Assembly: GCA_018873245.2 (NCBI GenBank)
Contig: JAEMBT020000007.1
Location: 10,809,129-10,873,128, forward strand
Source of the DNA: Archegozetes longisetosus
Lineage: Eukaryota > Arthropoda > Arachnida > Sarcoptiformes > Trhypochthoniidae
Direction of reading: 5' to 3'
DNA length: 64,000 nucleotides
The translations under genes were made by a program, and so were the position numbers. Within the stretch, counting starts at the first letter, position 1. The number at the start of each line of letters is the position of its first letter. Positions 39,678 to 50,801 of the stretch are shown here, one piece after another. The notes under the pieces are model-generated. The model was not told the DNA's origin, made no database searches, and saw only the letters and a list, made by a program, of their open reading frames with translations.

Positions 39678-39746
39678 CGTTTAGCCCGCAAGACATTCAC
39701 CCACTCGAAAATGTCGTAAACACTGGGTTTGAGCCCTAGAGTACTC
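39678..39746 (+). repeat. tRNA-like (possible SINE head) fragment
   Basis: TAGCCCGCAAGAC resembles an A box. GACATT and AATGTC then form a six-base stem in the place of an anticodon arm. GGTTTGAGCCC follows as a near-consensus B box inside a short GGG/CCC stem. The 5' and 3' acceptor strands do not pair convincingly. Confidence 0.3.
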
Positions 39747-40294
39747 CAGTTTTGACTAAAAGCTCAACTTATTGTGAATCGGAGAATAAAATTTGATGAT
39801 AATCTTCATAAAATTGGAATTATTTAGGTTTGGTTCAACTAGATTTTAGTGACTCTAAGGCAACACAAGTTTATATTTTCAAACTATTTCTTTGATCTGC
39901 TTTTCAATCTAAAGTCATCCTCTATTGAGTTTGCACTGCAATTCGGTTCAACTGCTTCAAGTTTATACTGAATTTTGAAGATTATACTAAATACTATTTA
40001 AGCAGTCATTCCTTTTATGATAGCATTAACTTGAGAGAAAGTTGAATATTAGTTGAAAAGCCTCTTCAAAGACTTGCAACTTGTCGATAGTATTGCGAAA
40101 CTGTGAGATTATTAGTTTGAGAATGGTAAAAAATACTATAATCTTTAAATAATCTGATGAATAGATTTTTTTTCATAAGATTGTTGTGTGAAAGTGAGCA
40201 AATTCATTTATTTACTCGCATTTGATGCGATGCAGAGCAAAATACAAATCTATTAAACTTGAAAGGAAGCGAAATTCCGTTTGTATCTAATGGC

Positions 40295-40309
40295 TATATA
40301 TATATATAT
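40295..40309. repeat. (TA)n microsatellite
   Basis: Short TA dinucleotide run about 600 bases upstream of the chitinase-like gene. Confidence 0.8.
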
Positions 40310-40905
40310 TTAAAGAAGGAATCTCTTTCATAGATTCAGTCACTCTTCAGTTCAAGTATTTCTAGTTTGCTTTATAAATTAGAGACAAAAGCACACGTTT
40401 AGACCATTTGAAATAAATATATTTGCATTAATTAAAACTTATTTGACTTTTATGTAGAAGTAGAGAAAAGATAAACTTCTTTACAAACTAAGAACAGATG
40501 TAGTCAAGTTAATCGTAATCTAAAGCTCGCAATACAAATACTGTATGAGTTGTTCAATTGAAAAGAAATATTTAAACGCATAAATGGATTTGCTGAGCAA
40601 AAACTGGAGTATGAAATGAATTGAATGGAAATGTTTGCAAAAATAGTATTGAACTGTTTCAGTTGTATTTATAAATGTGAAAGAGGAACTCATTCGTTAA
40701 CTATTAAGCGGTCATTTGTGCTTCAATTCATAAACAAAGTTCAAATTAGGAAAATACAGTCAGATCAGCTAGTTTTCATTGGTCATTTTCATTGGTCGAG
40801 GATTAGGAATGACCACTAGTAGGTCATTAGGGCAGTAGACGAAAACTTAACGCGAGTAATGGTCGTTATATGCGCTCCTCTTTAGGTTTACTCTATTAAT
40901 GCTTA

Positions 40906-43900
40906 ATGACTGTTCAAAATTCAAAAATGAAAACCTTAACCATTTTAGTGCTTTTCGATCTTCTAATTTATATTAATTGTAATGCCACTAATTCATCAAA
41001 TGGACCAATAACTGAGTTTTTCAATTCATCAGTGCTTAATGAGACAGAAGGAAAAGATTTGACTGCTTTGAGTCCAGTTGAAAAGCAAACGTTTCTCATT
41101 GATAGCAACAATACAGTTTTTATTATCGGAACTCAATCTCAAAAGTCATCAGTAAATAACAATCAATCATTCCTTTTTTCATCTGATACTCCATCAACTA
41201 ATTCTCAAATAGAAACTGATTTAATAAAAGAAGAAAATACAACTTCTCAGTCGAGTGGTCACAATGTCTCGACTATTGTATTTGAGACGCAAGATTCTAG
41301 TACTGAACCAGAAGTGTCTCGGATCGTATCGGATTCAGTCAGCGAAAGTTCCAATTTTAGTACTACAACTCTAGATAATGTCAATGAAAACTTAGATCTT
41401 GAAACAACAACGTTCACTTCAAAGAGCGAACATTCAAATTTTGAAACTACAACTTTGAGTACAGTCAGCGAAAATTCGGATTTCAGTTCAACTACTGTAG
41501 ACACAACCAGCCAGGCATCGAGTTTTGAAACAACTTCGGATACAGTCAGCACAAGCCTAGATTTTGAAACCACAATTTCAGGTCCAACGAGTGAGAGCTC
41601 AGATTTTGAAACTACAACTTTGAGTACAGTCAGTGAAAGCTCAGATTTCGGAACAACTGTAGATACAGTCAGCCAAAGACCAAATTTTGAAACAACTTCA
41701 AGTGAAGTAAACAAAAATCTAGACTTTGAAACAACAACTTCAGGTCCAACAAGTGAAAGTTCCGATTTAAGAACTACAACTTTGGGTACAACTAGTGAAG
41801 CATCTAATTCATCGCCAACAACTCCAAAGGTCGACTCCAAAACAGGAGATTTTGAACCTAGACTTGAGAATAGAAGTTCTTTCAAGCTGTTTTGTGGTTA
41901 TGGAAGTTGGGCTTCGCATCGCATGGGAGAGGGAAAGTTTGACGTGGAAGATCTAGATCGCGTCCAATTTGTTTTGGAGCGATGCACTCATATCATATAT
42001 GCATTCGCCGGATTAAACTCGTCAGCAGATGTGATGAGTTTAGATCCTATCAGAGAATTAGATCCAAACTTTGGCACTTTCGCTCGGTTGCGATTCATTA
42101 AAGAAAGACATCCACACTTGAAAACATTAATAGCAGTCGGCGGTTGGGACACACCATCAGACATATTTTCATTTCTTTTATCTAGTGAACGAACGCGCAA
42201 TTTAGTCGCTCAGAGTTTACCTGATTTTGCTAAACGACATGGTTTTGATGGAGTTGTCATTTCGTGGTTTCATCCTGGATCTCGATGGAGAGGTGGACAC
42301 CCTATGGATAAACAAAACTTTGTGACATTTTTACAGGTTTTTTAAATTCAAAAAAAGCATATTCAGTCCACATAATTTCTAACCCGATATTATATTTTAA
42401 TTAAAAGGAATTGAAATTAAAACTGAGTAGTGATGGTCTTGAACTCGGGGTTATGGGACCAGCATTTGAAGATGATATTAATTCTGGTTATGATATTCCA
42501 CATGTTTCAAAGTGAGAATCATATTTAATTAAAAGTTGAAATATTTACTACTGAAATGTTTGAAAATCCTATACTGCATTATTTAGTTCTGTTGACCACT
42601 TGCTTTTGATGACATATGACTATCACGGGTCGTGGCAGGAAAACGCCAATCATTTTGCTCCGCTTTATGCTGCTAATCATATTTCGAGCAAATTGAATAT
42701 TGTGAGCAATCAATTCCTCTTATTTCTAACATAAATTTAATTAAAATCTAATTTTTGATTGACTAGAACCACACTTTGAATTATTGGATAGATGGAGGAG
42801 CCATTCGTAGTAAGACAGTATTAGGTTTAGCTACTTATGGCAGGAGTTTTACTTTGGCTGATCCATCGTTGAATAAACCAAATTCTCCTTCAATTGGACC
42901 TGGAATTGCAGGACCTTATACTAACAGACCAGGAGTTGTTGGATTTAATGAGGTTTTTGAATATTCTGATACTAAAATTTCTTTTTAGCATGTATTGGGG
43001 CCAATATAGTTACGAATCACTCTCTGCGATAGTACTTAGCAAGTTTAAGTTGAGGCTAGATCTACTTTTTTCTGTGTTGCTTTTAATTTAACTTAAACCT
43101 GATCATGATTTGCAACGATGCAGCCCACATTCCAAGCTTGATCTTTTTCTTTAAATTACGGAATCTCCATTATTATTATTTTGTCACCCTCTCACATTTG
43201 TATTTATTTATAGTTAGGTCTTAAATTGCATTAAAACTAAGTTGTTTGAATGGATGCTACAATTCCCTAGACTTGAATTATAAAGAATTATTGATAAATT
43301 GATGCAACAGTTATTTGTGACATTCTGTAGTGGAATCCTTTTCAATGAGAATCCGTAGTGATAAGCATAAATTATACTTCCAGATTAAATGTACCAATCG
43401 TTTATTGGATCTTTTTGAGGTTTTCTAGAGCTAAACATGGCTACAATCCATACTTATTTATATGCTGATTCTTGAGAAATCTTATAAGCTTTATCAAAGT
43501 CTTTTCTTGAAACAACTTTCAATTGGAATCAGATGTCAGAGGATTTTGGTGCATTTGTTTTTCGTGTAAAAATATTTTAAATTAAAATTGAGTGAATTTG
43601 ATTGAACTCATTTTCTCTATCTAAAACCTACTGACTTCAACTTTGAAAGCATTAATTTTTAAAATGCATTACATTGACGGGCCTTTAGGGTTCTACATCG
43701 TTACTTCAAAAACATTATTTTCAACAACTTTACTCCTAAAATCTTCAATAAAACTTTCAAATAATTTTGAAATTATCTTTTAATCTTAAAATTAAGGTAA
43801 TTTATATTAAAAAGTTGACTGGAGTCAGTAGAATTGCGCACAATTCTGTAGAATTGAGTTATATACAGTTCAATTCATCTCAATTCAGTTGAATTCTGTA

Positions 43901-44642
43901 GGGTCTAATACAATTCTGCAGAATTCCGTATTCTGAAACGTTAAATCTAATAATAAATTTAATTTCAAATGAAAGCTTGAATTAAAGCTTAAATTCGAAG
44001 TAAGTTTTAAGTCTAGTAGGCATTTACAGTTAAGAATATTTTGTTTATACCATAATTATATAATAAACTAATCTTAATTTTCAACTTTTAAACTAATTTT
44101 CATTTTGACGTTATGGACTGCCTCATTCTCGTTTATTAAGCTCAACGAGCCGAATCATTTTTTAAAAGTGTTAATTACTTCACAATAGTCAACTTACAAT
44201 TTCATTTAAGAGTTAAAATTTTCCAAGTTTCACTAAAAATTTGCCCACAAAATTGAAAAAGTTTGTCGAAAATTTGAGAAAAAAATTCAATCATCTGTTG
44301 AAATAATTAAATTCACTGTAAATCTATTCACTGAAAATTCTATCTTTTCTCTAACGATTGGCTTAATTTTGTTACACATAGATCTGTGAAGTATTTCTGA
44401 CAAGTCCTGGAGTAAAATTAGGAGAAGATGATTACAAAGTGACGCCATATATTCATTTATATGATCAATGGATAGGATTTGAAGATGAACTAAGCCTTTT
44501 TCGAAAGACACTCTACGCCATCGATAATAAACTCGAAGGAGTCTTCTTATGGTCACTAGATTTAGACGATTTTCAGAATAAGTGTGGTTGGGGTCACTTT
44601 CCTTTACTTAAAGCTAGCATTCAAGCAATTTATAGAAATTGA
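40906..44642 (+). CDS. Secreted mucin-like GH18 pseudo-chitinase, 5 exons
   Basis: Spliced protein of 698 aa from exons 40906-42336, 42408-42511, 42587-42701, 42767-42952 and 44382-44642; all introns are GT-AG and the frame is consistent. The second Met (40927) is the likelier start because it begins a signal peptide, MKTLTILVLFDLLIYINC. Residues about 27-140 carry many N-glycosylation sequons. Residues 142-306 are a Ser/Thr-rich repeat region. Residues about 326-698 are a full GH18 barrel: FCGYGSW, CTHIIYAFAGL, LIAVGGW, MTYDYHG (520-526), GLATYGRSF and LWSLDLDDF. The catalytic DxxDxDxE motif reads D448-G-V-V-I-S-W-F455, so two aspartates and the proton-donor glutamate are gone. It should bind chitin or other glycans weakly or not at all catalytically, like mite group-18 allergens or imaginal-disc growth factors. 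No chitin-binding peritrophin domain follows the barrel. Confidence 0.9.
41338..41820 (+). repeat. Coding mucin-like repeats with higher-order period
   Basis: The encoded region has about twelve units of 13-15 residues with core [VT]S[EQ]xS[DN]FETTT. They are grouped in fours: units of types VNENLDLETTT, SEHSNFETTTLST and SENSDFSSTT recur in the same order three times, giving a super-repeat of about 54 residues (about 162 bases). The Thr and Ser are plausible O-glycosylation sites. The repeats are clearly diverged from each other but still alignable. Confidence 0.8.
42953..44381 (+). other. Intron 4 of the chitinase-like gene
   Basis: Phase-0 intron of 1.43 kb, from AATGAG|GTTTTT to TTACACATAG, much longer than the other three introns (65-75 bases). 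It carries a cluster of AATTCTGTAGAATT-like palindromes at 43841-43926. The exons on both sides join in frame at GFNE|ICEV, a typical GH18 sequence. Confidence 0.8.
43829..43927. repeat. Cluster of AATTCTG(T/C)AGAATT palindromes
   Basis: CAATTCTGTAGAATTG (43841-43856) and AATTCTGCAGAATT (43912-43925) are palindromes; shorter related pieces with GAATTCTGTAG and AATTCAGTTGAATT lie between. It is confined to about 100 bases of intron 4. Confidence 0.7.
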
Positions 44643-44740
44643 AATATTCGTTAAATACTAAACAAAAATAGTGACAATATTCAACTTTTTAATCTATCTT
44701 TACGCTTCTTTTACCACTATCTTATACTTATTTTATTATC

Positions 44741-44746
44741 AATAAA
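44741..44746 (+). terminator. Polyadenylation signal of the chitinase-like gene
   Basis: AATAAA about 100 bases after the TGA stop at 44640-44642. Another AATAAA lies about 100 bases further on. Confidence 0.6.
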
Positions 44747-45829
44747 CAATTATGAGTAAACGGTCTCAATATTTGGTTAGTAACTATTAAAATGTTTATC
44801 AGCTTCTTTAACCTTCGACCTGACTGAGTGACCTTTTATTGTGAAATAAACCGATTTTCCACTATGTTTATCACAAATGCTGAGTACATTTTAGTTGTGT
44901 GACAGCAAATTTTTATCTATTTCTACGGAATATGAACTTAATCTCAAAAATAGTTGAAGCAATCATTTCAGGGTAAGTAAGCAAAAGAGAAGCGCATAAG
45001 TGATCATCACATCTATCATTGGGATTACACAGTGTTTGTCCAAATTGAAGCCCATGTCATGCGCTCAGATTAAGAAAGAATTGTTTGTAAACATCAACAG
45101 ATAATTACAACTGCAAAAAGGAAAGACATGTAATAAGACACGAGTTGTTAGCTTTAGGGACACGCGAACCATTATTTGCACTCATCAAATTTATCCATAT
45201 ATAAGCCTAGTTGGAGTGAAAAACAGTTTAAACTTTATCCGTATATAATACAATAATCATTACAGGCAGAGTTGTAGCCAACAGGAAAGCCTGGGAGTCT
45301 ATAGCCCTCCACAAACCTTTCAAAATTAGGCGTTGTACAAGTCATTGAAGCAGTATCTATTTAATTGCTTATTGTTCAACATTAATCAAAAGTTTGACAA
45401 CAAGTTAACAGACGTTTTAATGATAATTAGGACTTGCCTCAACAAATCTGTGCATTTCATTCCACGCTTTGAGTCTTCCCTTAGAGACCAAGAGTGTTAC
45501 CGCACTCATTACTAGTAGTGGCGTTTCAATTATTACAATCAGTGTTACAGTACTTATTCAAATGTGTCTCGCGAATGGTCTCATATTTTTGTTGCGTGAA
45601 ATCTGACTTGAAGATATTTTTGTTTTGACAGGGGATCAGTTGCCATCACTTGGAATGATTAATAAAATATGAACTGACAGAGTTTGCAGGTTAGACAAGA
45701 GAGTCATGCATTAGATGCTAACATCCGGATGACTGTCATGAAAAAGATACCTGTAATCGCTTGATAACTGAAAAATAGTAAATAATCACTTTTATCAAGA
45801 TTTAGGAAAATGCCAACTTTAACCAATCA

Positions 45830-45882
45830 ATATCTCAGCGCATGTGGTGGACCGCAGTTCGATCGAGGCTCTAGTTTTTCTA
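45830..45882 (+). repeat. Truncated tRNA-like fragment
   Basis: AGTTCGATCGAGGC matches most of a polymerase III B box and T arm, preceded by ATCTCAGCGCATG, which resembles a D arm but is too close for an intact tRNA. A T-run follows. A degraded tRNA-derived SINE is plausible. Confidence 0.25.
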
Positions 45883-48716
45883 AATATAATTAAACCAATT
45901 CCTTTATGACAGCCAACTGAAACTGTTGTATTAACTCAAAAAGTATTAATCTTGATCAATGTTTTCAAAGGTTGAATAGTTACTGGGTACGCGCTAATTT
46001 CATTTTGAGTGCATTCAAAATAAGGTAAAGTTATATTTATATATTTAAACTTAAGTAAACAATTTTTTCTTATAAGTTCCAATCAATTTTTTCCCATATT
46101 TTCTATAGTCAAACGTTTTTAAACATTCTGCTTCGAAAAAATCAAAAAATTTTTTTGCTTTGAACTTTGCGAAAAGTTTCAATTTATTGCCATTTGGAGT
46201 GGTGTTTCAACATTTACTCACTTGACTCGAAGAATATCAAAAATTTTCATTTGAAAACGTTAGAAAAGCTGATCTTCAAGAATCCCGGGTTTGTTTGCGA
46301 ACTGCTTTACGCTTTTATTGTTCATTAGTCTATTTATTTTTCTAGTTGTCCAAAATTGTCGATGGCATTAATCCAGAATATGAAGGATTCCACGAGAGAC
46401 TAGAACATGTCAATGTATTACTTGTTTTGATGAGTCAAACTGTCACAAAGATTTCATTTGACAATTAGAATCAGCAAAAATCAAGAAGTTTCCTTTCGGT
46501 CTGATTCCTTGAAATTATAGCTTAGTTTCGAAATAATTTTGAACTTATTTCAAACTGACTCCTAAGCTTTAATAGGACTGGCTGTTTAAAGTGACATCTT
46601 GTCATTAAATTCCAGATGTCTGTCAATGAGAAGCTGCTAACAAATGATATAAGGAATAAAAGTTTTTATATTTTTCCAACTCAATTTTAACTTATTTTTA
46701 AGATATGCACTAAAGTAAAACCAGGTTTAGTTTCTTGCAATCATTTTCCCGGTCAAATAAATGCCATTAAATTTAGATATATTTGGATCTTTTAATAATA
46801 GTTCAATCAAATAGTGTTGAGCAAACGATTGTTTTGATATTCTTCATCTAGAGCTACTCCTTATGAAGTTATATTAATATTTAAAAATATTTGATTACAT
46901 TCAAAATACTGAATCAAATAAGCCCTATTAACATTTGAAAAAAGTCAATTGATTGAAATTTTCATTCTTCAGGCTCATCCATTGAATTGTGAGTTTCAGT
47001 TTTTGATACTTTCCTCATTTTATTGATCAAAATATTATCTTTTTGAGCCGCAAAATTCAATTTGAATTGAATAAAATAACTTCTAATAATTCAATAGTGC
47101 TCTACTTAATGGAATTATCTCTAGTAATTGCTGACAATTCTTGATGTTTTATTTAAATGTGTTGTAACAGAGCTATCATTCAAATCTACAGATGCGTTTT
47201 TTATGAAAATGAATTTTGATATGGGTAAATACACATTCTCTATCTTTCCAATGTTAATTCATAGAGAATAGGGCTCAGTTTAGATAATGTATTGTTCTAC
47301 GTACAACCCCTAGTATAACTGATTAAATTAACTGGATTCATGACAGTACCACTATTTTAGGTTAAGTTAGTCGTTTGGATTATGGATTTGGCGCTCATAC
47401 CAGAACTGAACTCTATTGTCATAAGTTATCTATGTCACAGCACTGGAAAAACAAAGAATATATGCTTTCTATGTATAATCAAAATAAAAAGTTTGATTAC
47501 ATATGTAGTATCGACATCTAAGTTTAACAAGTTAGTGCATTAATACATTCCTAGAAGATTCTACATTTCTGGATAAAAGTACCAAACGTTCATAATAGGT
47601 GGCAGTATCTACCGGGCATCCAATTTTTATTCCTGAAGAAAAATAAAATTCTTTGGATATTAATCATCGTTCAGTTTAATATATTTTTATTCAATATAAT
47701 TTTATTCACATAATTTCACTCAATACTTCATTAACTAACAGCCGTATTTTAAGACAATATGTCGAGCAAACCCTTAAGTGCTCACTTTTTAAAGGTCAAT
47801 TCTGGCACTTAATGGAAACAAATTTTTAGGTCTTATCTAAATATGACTCGAATGATGCTCAAAAATAACTGATTGAAATTTACATGATCAGCTGTTATAC
47901 TTTGAATTTTAGAAGCACTTGCAACGATGCCAACTTAACGGTTGTCAAGGTACTCGATCAAATTGTCCGGTATTCTCAAGCGTAAAGACTAGTGTGAGCT
48001 TAATTTTCTGAGTGGTTTTTTTAATACCGAATAGTCACTTGAGTTTGCCCATAATGCCATTTACCCCTCAAGTGTGCTCTTAAGAATACAGGTGTAATTC
48101 TTACTTACTGTGTTAATACTAAATAGAAAGTTTAGCAAATCAACCAAAATTGAATGATAGTTCATAGTAAAGTGGAAATTTCTTTTATAACTCTTCAAGT
48201 GATACTTCAATCATATGTAAACATTGCAATCTAGGACTTACCTGTAAGGGAGATATGAAACTATCAGAAACCATAAATTTTAAGGCTAAACCAATGCACG
48301 ATTGGTTTAACTTAGAACTTTTAAATCAAAAATGCTAACTATAATGTTTGATTGGAAAATTAAACTATACTAAAAGTTGAACTAAAGTTACTTTTAAAGA
48401 ATTGGTGATTTATTTTATCATTGAGCGTTGAGTGAATTTAAAGTTGAAAATATTAGTCTCAGAGGCAATATAAGAGTAAAAATAGCACTCAAAGAGAAGG
48501 GTCGCTAAACAAAAATTATTAGAACTAACGTAAGCATCTGTTGGAAGATTAGGTGCTAAAAATTGTTCATGCACTCTTCAAATATATTAACATCACATAA
48601 AAAAGAAATATATTCTTTACTTAGAATAATAAAAATAAACTCTAAAACTTGTCGATCTGATAGTTTTAAAACGAAAGTTCATGTCAAGTATTCGATGGAT
48701 TTTCTTACCCATTGGT

Positions 48717-48820
48717 ATTCTTGTGTATTGAAATCTAAGAATATTCCTGTGCATTGAGACCTGAGAATATTTCTGTGTATTGAAACCTAAGAATATTTCT
48801 GTGTATTGAGACCTAAGAAC
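48717..48820. repeat. 26-bp minisatellite, four copies
   Basis: Four contiguous 26-bp units of consensus ATTTCTGTGTATTGARACCT + AAGAAT occupy 48717-48742, 48743-48768, 48769-48794 and 48795-48820, with one to four differences between neighbours. Confidence 0.9.
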
Positions 48821-48957
48821 TATAAGCGTTCTATATTCGGATATTAATGTACTTGAGAGAGATATAAATCTTATTTAATAAACTTTTTCGAGATCCATAT
48901 TATGACTATTTTTATGGATATTATTATTATGATTGAAGTTTTTATGGACACACAGAC

Positions 48958-48981
48958 ACTAAGACAGGCACTAAGACAGGC
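48958..48981. repeat. 12-bp direct duplication
   Basis: ACTAAGACAGGC occurs twice in succession, with a third partial match (ACAGACACTAAG) overlapping the start. Confidence 0.8.
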
Positions 48982-50479
48982 ACAAGGCTTGTGGTGATAT
49001 TAATTCTTGATAAATAGCCGTAAACTATGATAAATGATCATAAGTTGGACACGAAATAAAATGCCATTTTAATAGATTTTCTTTTTTCTACAATGAGAGC
49101 TGCCGTGGGCTGTCTTCAAAAGTATTATTATGAGATGAGGCCGATTGCCCAAATCATCACAATTACTTTTTTTAAATTAATTCATTAATTCAATTATCAA
49201 TTATTTTCATGTTTTTGTTTAATTTACACTAATAAGTCGTTTTCATGTGTGTATTATGTACTGTATATTGACTTTGAATTAAATCAATAGACAATTAGTT
49301 TTTTGGTTTATCTTAAAGTTTATAACAAGAATATGCCAATCAATGAGAGGGAAATAATTTTTAAACAATGTTAACAACAAAATTATTTCTACAAATAATT
49401 ACTGTACAAACTTATTGTTTAGTTTAGTTTCTTATAGTTATACTGTACAGACTAAATGTCATTTGATTATCTAACTTAAAAAACTCGATCAAACTTCAAT
49501 TTCAATTATTTAATTATATATTTTTCAATTTAGTTCATTCCAAATAATCGTTTTGTTGAGCTTTTATTCAATTTTTCTTTTTCGTAACCAAATTAATCAT
49601 TAAAACAATTTTTTCAGTTGAGTTCATATGATTGGTATGACTGAACAACAGGTCAACAGTTTATTTCCTCTTCCAAAGTAATATTTCACAACTGCACAGT
49701 CACAGAATATTCTGCAAGTGTTTCGGCTGATTATTTTAGCAAAAAAGAGATACCGCTGTTATTTGTGTACAATTTAAAGCTAATGTAACGTTTTAGATGC
49801 AAAAAGCGAAATAAATCAAATTTCTTCTATTTATCTTAAAACCTAATTCTCAGTATTTTATACTTCAATTTACATCAAATTTCAGAGAAAGACAGGTATG
49901 AAAGGGAGGAGAGAAGAGATAGAGGAGAGAGAGATGCAGTTTTTCTTTTCAAATGATCAGTTCAAAAGTAAAAGATGAATAATTAATGCGTTGACGGCAA
50001 TTCTCTACAATTATCTGAACGTTTGCTATTCCCACTAATTGTTGAACCCATCCATTTGATAGCATAGCACCAATTTATATGGTTTTTACTAATAAAATCA
50101 ATTCACAGTTTGCACTCAATTTATACGCCAATTGGTGTACACAATGTATGATAAAATTGTTAAAATTGATTTTCAAATACAACAAGTTGCGTAACAAATA
50201 TCTGAATTAATATTTTTTTGGCAGGTTTATTGCTGGTTGTAATGAGAAATTCATTATTTTAAACACACAATTCCGTCAGTGTTGAGCAATAATAATGAAA
50301 TTTGTTTTCCTTTAATTATCTAGTCTTCAAAACACCTATTGTTTAAAGTCTTAAGTGTTGGCACCTCTTGTTTCAAGTTTTCAGTAGTGTTCATGTTTTC
50401 TTCCTGTTATTCCGTAGTGAGCACTGGCAGATACCTAATTAAAGATGATATATATTCGGTTATGTAAAATCGATTTCAG

Positions 50480-50490
50480 TTTATTTTATT
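50480..50490 (-). terminator. Candidate polyadenylation signals of Neto
   Basis: TTTATTTTATT on the + strand gives two overlapping AATAAA signals on the minus strand, about 310 bases beyond the Neto stop codon. Confidence 0.4.
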
Positions 50491-50801
50491 AAGTAAACAA
50501 AAAGTTTGATTTGGGTTCAGTTTTGAGCCAATTAGTTGAAAAACTTTGATGTAAGTGTCAAATATTGACGAGCAATTGAACAAATGCATTGACGCAATCC
50601 ATGAGACCAGTACGGAAAAGTTGAGAATCAGAATCAGAATCAGAATCATAGGTTTTTGTCTTTCCTCTAAGATATGATATAATTATGTTATGTCTTCATA
50701 ACAATCTTATTTATGGCACATATCATTATTTTCTATGATTTGAATTTGTCAAACTAATAACTAATGTTTAAATTGCGATATAATAAACGACAAGATAACT
50801 A

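Larger units (their letters stand above)
28030..40905. other. 12.9 kb without a recognisable gene
   Basis: Read on both strands, this stretch shows only short AT-driven open frames, none with family-like motifs, signal peptide or consistent splice sites. It holds a hairpin at 31676, a GC-richer patch near 34640-34810, and two tRNA-like fragments near 36400 and 39680. Regulatory DNA for the genes on either side may lie here but is not visible from sequence alone. Confidence 0.5.
44760..50479. other. Intergenic region between convergent genes
   Basis: The chitinase-like gene (+) and Neto (-) end toward each other across 5.7 kb. I saw no coding exon here. It contains a tRNA-like fragment near 45830, a possible hAT-type end at 45267, a 26-bp minisatellite at 48717 and a short 12-bp duplication at 48958-48981. 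Confidence 0.5.

Noticed and set aside
41259-41885. 208-codon open frame on the minus strand opposite the mucin-like region
   Set aside because: It is the antisense shadow of the Ser/Thr repeats; a regular repeat lacking stops on one strand tends to leave the other open too. The sense strand has a signal peptide, sequons and a GH18 domain in frame.
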